From: Desulfobacterales bacterium C00003060
GTDB lineage: Bacteria > Desulfobacterota > Desulfobacteria > Desulfobacterales > C00003060
Direction: 5' to 3'
NCBI GenBank assembly: GCA_001751085.1
Contig: MAXP01000167.1
Location: 236-9,981 of the forward strand
Length of the DNA stretch: 9,746 bases
Of the stretch, positions 4,455 through 9,746 are shown one piece after another. A model generated the notes under the pieces. The model did not search any database. It saw only the letters and a list, made by a program, of their open reading frames with translations, and was not told the origin of the DNA. Within the stretch, counting starts at the first letter, position 1, and each line of letters begins with the position of its first letter. The translations under genes were made by a program, and so were the position numbers.

Positions 4455-7277
4455 CTATTCGGCACCCAGCACCTTGCTCAGGAACCTGCCGGTGTGGGAT
4501 GCCGGGGTCCCGGCAATCTCTTCAGGTGTGCCGCACTTTACGACATAACCGCCCTTATCTCCTCCTTCCGGCCCAAGGTCCACGATGTAATCGGCTGACT
4601 TGATGACGTCCATATTGTGCTCGATCACTATGATTGTGTTGCCGGCGTCCGTAAGCCGGCCCAAAACATCCAGGAGTTTCTGGATGTCTGCAAAATGAAG
4701 CCCTGTTGTTGGCTCATCCAGGATGAAAACGGTTCTCCCTGTGGCCCGTTTGCTGAGTTCCCTTGACAACTTGACCCTCTGGGCCTCCCCGCCTGAAAGG
4801 GTTGTCGCAGGTTGGCCAACGCGAATGTAGCCCAACCCCACATCAGCCAGGGCTTGAAGCTTGGTTCTTATCTTCTTGATCTTGCCGAAGAAGCCCAGGG
4901 CCTGATCAACAGTCATGTCCAGCACCTCTGAGATGTTCTTCCCCTTGTACTTAATATCCAGGGTCTCCCGATTGTACCGCTTTCCCTGGCAGACATCGCA
5001 CGTCACATAGACATCCGGGAGAAAGTGCATCTCGATCTTGATGATTCCATCCCCGCGACACGCCTCGCACCGCCCTCCCTTTACGTTGAAGCTGAAGCGT
5101 CCTGGTCTATATCCACGGGTTCTGGCATCCGGGGTTTTGGCGAACAAGTCTCGAATGTCGGTAAACACTCCAGTGTAGGTGGCTGGATTCGACCGCGGTG
5201 TTCGTCCAATCGGAGACTGGTCTACGTTGATGACACTATCTATCTTTTCAAGGCCCGTCATTCGACTGTATCTGCCCACGGCTTTCCTCAAATGGTAGAA
5301 CCGGCGAGCCAGAGATCGATAAAGTGTTTCAACGACCAAGCTCGATTTGCCTGAGCCCGACACCCCGGTTACGCACACAAAACATCCCAGTGGGAACCTA
5401 ACCGTGATATCTTTGAGGTTGTTGGTCGATGCCTCTTCTACGACTATGTGACCGTTTCTCATCGGGCGGCGCCTGGCAGGCACCGGTATGGTTTTACGAC
5501 CTGAAAGATACTTACCCGTAACAGACGTCTCGTGTTCAAGCAAAACGCTTGGCGGCCCATCAAATACAAGGTATCCGCCATCGGCCCCGGCTCCGGGCCC
5601 CATATCAATCACGTGGTCTGCCGAAAGGATTGTTTCAGCGTCATGCTCAACGACAAGAACCGTATTTCCCAGATCACGCATCTGTTTGAGAGTACTAAGA
5701 AGTCTTTGGTTGTCCCGCTGGTGGAGGCCAACACTCGGCTCATCCAGAACATAGAGTACACCGGTTAGCTTGGAACCTATCTGGGTAGCTAACCGAATCC
5801 TCTGCCCCTCTCCTGCCGAAAGTGTGGCCGAAGCCCGATCAAGCGTCAGATAGCCTAATCCAACCTGGGTCAAAAAACAGAGCCTTTCGGTAATCTCTTT
5901 CAGTATAGGATCTGCGACAGCCCTATCTCGGGAACCAAGAGCAATTGCCCCAAAAAAATCAAGGAGTTCGGTTACTGAACGTCTGCATACCTTGTGAACC
6001 GACTCCCCGCCAACCTCAACTGCGAGGCTTTCCGGTTTGAGCCTTGCACCATGACACTCAGGGCAAGGTCGCATGTTCATAAACCGCTCAACATCTTCAC
6101 GGACATGGTGTGATCGGGTCTCCCTATAACGTCGTTCAAGGTTCGGAATAACCCCCTCAAAGGGTCTGGAGTATGTGTAGCGTCTACCGTCCCGTTCAAG
6201 ATAAAACTCGATAGTCTTGCCCTTGGACCCATGAAGCAGGAGATCTATTAGGGCTTCAGGAAATCTATTGAAGGGCGTATGGATGTTTAAGCTAAATTGT
6301 CGTGTAATGGCGTCTAACACCTGGTAGAAGTAGACCGAATGTCGATTTTCCCAAGGGACAATCACACCATCCCTCAGAGAAAGGGTAGGGTCAGGCACGA
6401 TCAGGTCGGGGTCAAACACCATCATGGAACCGAGGCCGTCGCAGGTGCGGCAGGCCCCCTGGGGGCTGTTAAAGGAAAAACCGGCCGGAGTAAAAGGAGA
6501 ATAACTGATACCGCAGAGCATGCAGACTGCCTTTTCGCTGAAGATGAGTGGTTCACCCTGTAACAGATCAACCAACACCACACCTTCGGACAGCCCAATG
6601 GCAAGTTCGATAGAATCGGCCAGACGATTTCGGGCTGATTCTTGAACGACCAAACGGTCTACTACCACCTCTATGCTATGTTTTATGTTCTTATCAAGCA
6701 GAACCGTTCCATCAAGCTCATACAGTTTGCCGTCCACCCTGACTCTTGCAAAACCGTCCTTTTGCAGTCTTTGGAGCAACCTTTGATGGGCCCCTTTTTG
6801 TCCAGCAACTACAGGAGACAGGATAACGACCCTGGTACCTGTCTCAAGGGCCATAACTTGATCCACTATCTCTTGGGTACTTTGGGACGTAATGCGTTGT
6901 CCGCACCTGTGGCAATGCGGCTTGCCGATGCGGGCAAAGAGGAGTCGAAGATAATCGTAGATCTCAGTAACTGTTCCTACTGTAGAACGAGGGTTCTTGG
7001 TAATAGACTTCTGCTCGATGGCAATGGCCGGGGCAAGGCCTTCGATACTGTCCACATCCGGCTTGTCCATCTGCTCCAAAAACTGGCGAGCATAAGCTGA
7101 AAGCGACTCAACATATCGCCTCTGCCCCTCAGCGTAAAGCGTATCAAAGGCCAGGGTCGATTTGCCAGAGCCCGAAATGCCGGTTGTTACAACGAGTCGA
7201 TTTCGAGGGATGTCAACATCAATGTTTTTAAGGTTGTGCTGGCGCGCACCGCGAACAACGATCTTGTCTAAAGGCAT
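4455..7277 (-). CDS. uvrA: Excinuclease ABC subunit A
   Basis: UvrA is the damage-recognition ATPase of nucleotide excision repair; it loads UvrB onto lesions. The product is 940 residues, the same as E. coli UvrA. It has two ABC modules: Walker [10 protein letters not shown] (33-41) and GVSGSGKSS (638-646), signatures LSAGEGQ (486-492) and LSGGEAQ (827-833), and Walker B with LDEP at 511-514 and 853-856. Cysteine pairs for zinc are C252/C255 with C276/C279, C737/C740 with C760/C763, and C122/C125 with C405/C408. The first signature is unusual, with Ala488 and Gly491 where LSGGEAQ is expected. I chose the ATG at 7277 because [13 protein letters not shown] is the conserved N-terminus; a GTG at 7322 would add 15 non-conserved residues. 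A GGAAG lies a few bases upstream of 7277. It faces away from the penicillin-binding protein gene. No SOS (LexA) box is recognisable upstream. Confidence 0.97.
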   Translation of the reverse strand: MPLDKIVVRGARQHNLKNIDVDIPRNRLVVTTGISGSGKSTLAFDTLYAEGQRRYVESLSAYARQFLEQMDKPDVDSIEGLAPAIAIEQKSITKNPRSTVGTVTEIYDYLRLLFARIGKPHCHRCGQRITSQSTQEIVDQVMALETGTRVVILSPVVAGQKGAHQRLLQRLQKDGFARVRVDGKLYELDGTVLLDKNIKHSIEVVVDRLVVQESARNRLADSIELAIGLSEGVVLVDLLQGEPLIFSEKAVCMLCGISYSPFTPAGFSFNSPQGACRTCDGLGSMMVFDPDLIVPDPTLSLRDGVIVPWENRHSVYFYQVLDAITRQFSLNIHTPFNRFPEALIDLLLHGSKGKTIEFYLERDGRRYTYSRPFEGVIPNLERRYRETRSHHVREDVERFMNMRPCPECHGARLKPESLAVEVGGESVHKVCRRSVTELLDFFGAIALGSRDRAVADPILKEITERLCFLTQVGLGYLTLDRASATLSAGEGQRIRLATQIGSKLTGVLYVLDEPSVGLHQRDNQRLLSTLKQMRDLGNTVLVVEHDAETILSADHVIDMGPGAGADGGYLVFDGPPSVLLEHETSVTGKYLSGRKTIPVPARRRPMRNGHIVVEEASTNNLKDITVRFPLGCFVCVTGVSGSGKSSLVVETLYRSLARRFYHLRKAVGRYSRMTGLEKIDSVINVDQSPIGRTPRSNPATYTGVFTDIRDLFAKTPDARTRGYRPGRFSFNVKGGRCEACRGDGIIKIEMHFLPDVYVTCDVCQGKRYNRETLDIKYKGKNISEVLDMTVDQALGFFGKIKKIRTKLQALADVGLGYIRVGQPATTLSGGEAQRVKLSRELSKRATGRTVFILDEPTTGLHFADIQKLLDVLGRLTDAGNTIIVIEHNMDVIKSADYIVDLGPEGGDKGGYVVKCGTPEEIAGTPASHTGRFLSKVLGAE

Positions 7278-7400
7278 GGTCACTTCCGCTTTTCCATTCG
7301 TCCAATCATGAGCGAAAGACACATAATACTATATTCTTGCATTATGAATACCTCACCGTCAACCGATATTGCCCTGTACCAGCAATTCTATAGATTTAAA

Positions 7401-7615
7401 GGCATCCTTCACGACAACTCAAAAGTAGTTTACACTTTGTTGATCTTGAATTTTGGCAGTGAAATTTGAAACTTGAAACTTGAAATTGGGAAAAACCTAA
7501 AGATGTAGATGCCTTACCTAATTTCAAATTTCGAACTTCCAGTTTGGACATCCCCATTCAATTCGATAATACACGCTTTTTCGAAAAAAGTGTAAACTGG
7601 TCAATGAAGGATGCC
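7401..7615. repeat. MITE-like 215-bp inverted-repeat element in the uvrA/pbp divergent spacer
   Basis: The outer arms are GGCATCCTTCA (7401-7411), the exact inverse of 7605-7615, and AGTTTACACTTT (7427-7438), the exact inverse of 7587-7598. The gap between the two blocks is 15 bases on the left and 6 on the right, as if a terminal repeat of about 38 bp had lost 9 bases on one side. A nested hairpin fills the middle (7462-7545). There is no coding capacity for a transposase. I cannot see a clear target-site duplication, so a mobile origin is an inference from symmetry. A folded regulatory region serving both divergent genes is the main alternative. Confidence 0.6.
7462..7545. repeat. Nested imperfect hairpin containing three TTGAAAC-type heptamers
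   Basis: The arms 7462-7490 and 7517-7545 pair at 25 of 29 positions (three of them G-T) around a 26-base loop. The left arm holds TTGAAAC, TTGAAAC and TTGAAAT in tandem (7466-7486), a 7-base period; the right arm is a decayed inverse copy. It is centred within the outer inverted repeat of 7401-7615. Confidence 0.65.
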
Positions 7616-7663
7616 CCTCAAAATGAAAAATGCCAGTGAATGCAACGGCTCTTGTGTGTTCAA

Positions 7664-7683
7664 CCCTTTCTTGATACAAAGGG
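7664..7683 (+). promoter_or_regulatory. Small hairpin covering the ribosome site of the penicillin-binding protein gene
   Basis: CCCTTT (7664-7669) pairs with AAAGGG (7678-7683) around an 8-base loop. The right arm is the only purine-rich ribosome site before the ATG at 7687. The stem is short, so its effect on translation is uncertain. No strong promoter is visible; TTGTGT (7652-7657) and TACAAA (7675-7680), 17 bases apart, are weak. Confidence 0.3.
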
Positions 7684-7686
7684 ATT

Positions 7687-9746
7687 ATGGTTCGTTCTCG
7701 TAGTGAACTCAACGCAAAAAAAATAATATCCAGACGAGGCACCCAGGGGCGGTTTGGGAGGTTTCTCCATCTTTTTTACGGGACAGTTATTGTCTTGTCC
7801 CTCCTGGCCGGGCTTTTTTTGGGGGGCTTTTATTATCACCTAACAAGAAACCTTCCCAAAATATCCTCTTTGAAGGATTACCGCCCATCTATTATCACCA
7901 CTGTCTACTCGGACGACAAGCACAAGATTGCCGAGTTCTTCAAAGAGCGAAGGATCGTACTTCCTTTTTCCAAGATACCAAAGACCCTCATCAATGCCTT
8001 TGTTGCATCCGAAGACGCTCGTTTTTTCAAACATGAAGGGATTGACCTTGCAAGCATCGTCCGGGCGTTTTTCAAGAACCTCGAAGCAGGCACTATCATT
8101 CAGGGGGGAAGCACTATCACCCAGCAGGTTGCCAAGTCCTTTTTCCTGTCACCCGAAAAAAGCTATGTCCGCAAGGTACGAGAGGCGATCCTTGCCTATC
8201 GTATAGACAAGGTATTTACAAAGGACGAGATACTTTTCCTATATCTCAACCAGATATACTTGGGACATGGCGCTTACGGTGTTGAGGCCGCCGCACAAAA
8301 CTATTTTGGAAAATCAGTCTGTGATCTTAATCTGGCCGAATACGCTATGATAGCAGGGTTGCCGCAGGCCCCGAGTCGCTATTCCCCGTTTCAGCATCCC
8401 AAAAAGGCAAAACATCGCCAGATCTATGTCTTGAATCGGATGATGAATGAAGGATACATCACAGATATCCAGGCAACCGAGGCCATCAACACGCCACTCG
8501 ATATCAAGCCCAGACGCAACTGGTATATTGAGGAGGTCCCTTACTACACTGAATACGTACGTAAGTACGTAGAAAAAAAATACGGCAGGGATATCCTCTA
8601 CAATGACGGCCTGACAATTTACACTGCTGTGAACGTCGAAATGCAAAGGGCAGGACGGGCCGCCTTAGACAACGGACTCCGGGAGCTCGACAAAAGGCAG
8701 GGGTATAGGGGCCCTCTGAAACATTTAGAGTCGGAACAGTTTGAGGCCTTCTCTCAAGAGATCCAGGGAATGATTGAGGACCACCCGCTGGCACCTGGAA
8801 GAATCATCCGGGGGGTCGTTATTGCAGTGAATGATAGCAAGCAAAAGGCCACTGTCCGCATTGGAGGACAACAAGGATGCCTTCATCTTGAGAACATGAA
8901 GTGGGCAAGGAAACCTGACCCGGAGGTTGCCCACTATAACACCAGGGTGAAGAAGGTCAGTGATGTTCTCAAGGCAGGGGACGTAATCCTGGTCAGAATA
9001 AACGGACAGCAGAAAGACTCCGGGCAATGGAATCTATCTCTGGAACAGAGTCCCGCTGCACAAGGCGCACTACTTTGCATGCAAACCGAAACCGGTTATG
9101 TAAAGGCTATGATCGGCGGTCGAGACTTTAGGGTGAGCCAGTATAACAGGGCTGTACAATCGAGGCGTCAGCCCGGCTCTGCATTAAAACCCATTATTTA
9201 CGCCGCTGCCCTTGATAAGGACTATACGCCTGCAACCATCATTTTAGATACCCCAATCGTATTTGAGGATACGGAAAATGAATTCACATGGAAACCGAGG
9301 AACTACGAAGAGAGTTTTCATGGTCCCACCCTTTTCCGGACCGCCCTGACAAAGTCCCGGAACGTAGTAACTATCAAGATTCTTAAAGATATCGGCATAG
9401 ATTATCTGATCGAATATGCCAGAAAACTCGGTATCCAATCCCCACTTACGAGGGACCTTTCCCTTGCACTCGGCACATCAGGGGTTTCACTCCTTGAACT
9501 GGCAGGCGCATATGCCATTTTTAACAATCAAGGATATCGTGTAAAACCATGTTTTGTCACCAGGATACTTGATCGTGATGGATATGTCCTGGAAGAAAAT
9601 CAGCCTGAAGCCAAAAAAGCTGTTGAGAAAAGCACCGCGTATATCATTACCAATCTCCTTCAGGGTGTAGTCCAACATGGAACCGGATGGCGGATTAAGG
9701 CCCTTAATCGGCCTGTTGCAGGCAAGACCGGTACGACAAATGACCT
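7687..9746 (+). CDS. Class A penicillin-binding protein (PBP1A-type), 3' end outside window
   Basis: This is a bifunctional peptidoglycan glycosyltransferase/transpeptidase anchored in the cytoplasmic membrane. 686 residues are visible, with no stop before the window ends. The order is a basic cytoplasmic N-terminus, a membrane anchor (about 29-50), and a GT51 domain with the catalytic glutamate in ASEDARFF (E109), then GGSTITQQ (140-147) and NQIYLGHGAYG (188-198). An inserted OB-like region (about 370-455) follows. The transpeptidase has SALK (498-501, nucleophile S498), SRN (557-559) and KTGT (680-683); all three motifs are intact. The missing part is the C-terminal end of the transpeptidase domain and tail. 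The start is fixed by an in-frame TGA (7672-7674) upstream and the absence of any other ATG before the conserved domain. The ribosome site AAAGGG is unusually close to the ATG. The family is normally named mrcA or ponA; I leave the symbol open because paralogues cannot be told apart here. Confidence 0.94.
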   Translation, partial: MVRSRSELNAKKIISRRGTQGRFGRFLHLFYGTVIVLSLLAGLFLGGFYYHLTRNLPKISSLKDYRPSIITTVYSDDKHKIAEFFKERRIVLPFSKIPKTLINAFVASEDARFFKHEGIDLASIVRAFFKNLEAGTIIQGGSTITQQVAKSFFLSPEKSYVRKVREAILAYRIDKVFTKDEILFLYLNQIYLGHGAYGVEAAAQNYFGKSVCDLNLAEYAMIAGLPQAPSRYSPFQHPKKAKHRQIYVLNRMMNEGYITDIQATEAINTPLDIKPRRNWYIEEVPYYTEYVRKYVEKKYGRDILYNDGLTIYTAVNVEMQRAGRAALDNGLRELDKRQGYRGPLKHLESEQFEAFSQEIQGMIEDHPLAPGRIIRGVVIAVNDSKQKATVRIGGQQGCLHLENMKWARKPDPEVAHYNTRVKKVSDVLKAGDVILVRINGQQKDSGQWNLSLEQSPAAQGALLCMQTETGYVKAMIGGRDFRVSQYNRAVQSRRQPGSALKPIIYAAALDKDYTPATIILDTPIVFEDTENEFTWKPRNYEESFHGPTLFRTALTKSRNVVTIKILKDIGIDYLIEYARKLGIQSPLTRDLSLALGTSGVSLLELAGAYAIFNNQGYRVKPCFVTRILDRDGYVLEENQPEAKKAVEKSTAYIITNLLQGVVQHGTGWRIKALNRPVAGKTGTTND

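Noticed and set aside
6642..7100. A 152-codon + strand reading frame inside uvrA
   Set aside because: It is antisense to the conserved N-terminal half of uvrA and has no family features, so it is a shadow of the real gene.
7278..7400. LexA/SOS box in front of uvrA
   Set aside because: I looked for CTGT-N8-ACAG and GAAC-N4-GTTC types and found neither. LexA sites vary among deltaproteobacteria, so the absence is not proof that uvrA is outside the SOS response.
7623..7703. A 26-codon reading frame overlapping the start of the penicillin-binding protein gene
   Set aside because: It has no ribosome site, no recognisable composition, and ends inside the main gene in another frame.

Overview
The window carries a mostly conserved chromosomal segment from what looks like a deltaproteobacterium (Desulfobacterota sensu lato). 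I infer this from the gene set and not from a database search. The pointers are a C5-pathway hemL, a short F0-only ATP synthase cluster (atpZ-atpI-atpB-atpE) with no F1 genes beside it, an AtpE with a signal-peptide-like N-terminus and a sodium-type cation site, a Rex redox repressor, and intergenic spacers full of small repeats. G+C appears moderate.

Layout. Positions 1-243 hold no gene. They contain the right end of a repeat element, a 7-8 bp periodic repeat and a weak candidate promoter. The + strand then reads hemL (244-1533), atpZ (1630-1848), atpI (1866-2252), atpB (2254-2943) and atpE (2977-3354). A strong intrinsic terminator (3382-3429) follows, then rex (3463-4128), probably with its own promoter. 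rex converges on uvrA (minus strand, 7277-4455). The 326-bp rex/uvrA spacer holds a 173-bp miniature element with 9-bp terminal inverted repeats and 9-bp flanking direct repeats, plus a second 8-bp periodic repeat. uvrA diverges from a class A penicillin-binding protein gene (7687 to the window end, truncated). The 409-bp divergent spacer contains a 215-bp MITE-like inverted-repeat element with a nested hairpin.

How the genes fit together. atpZ-I-B-E encode the membrane ring and stator a-subunit of the F0 motor together with its two small accessory membrane proteins. The F1 and peripheral-stalk genes must lie elsewhere in the genome. HemL supplies 5-aminolevulinate for tetrapyrroles and hence cytochromes. 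Rex senses NADH/NAD+. The left part of the window is therefore an energy-metabolism neighbourhood, although no convincing Rex operator is visible here. uvrA (nucleotide excision repair) and the penicillin-binding protein (peptidoglycan synthesis) are housekeeping genes with no clear functional link to it.

I found no new protein system. The least explained material is non-coding: two structurally different miniature repeat elements, one of them with a second partial copy in the window, and a set of 7-8 bp periodic repeats. Secondary points are a terminator just in front of rex, a Gly-to-Ala change in the first ABC signature of UvrA, and the sodium-type ligands in AtpE.
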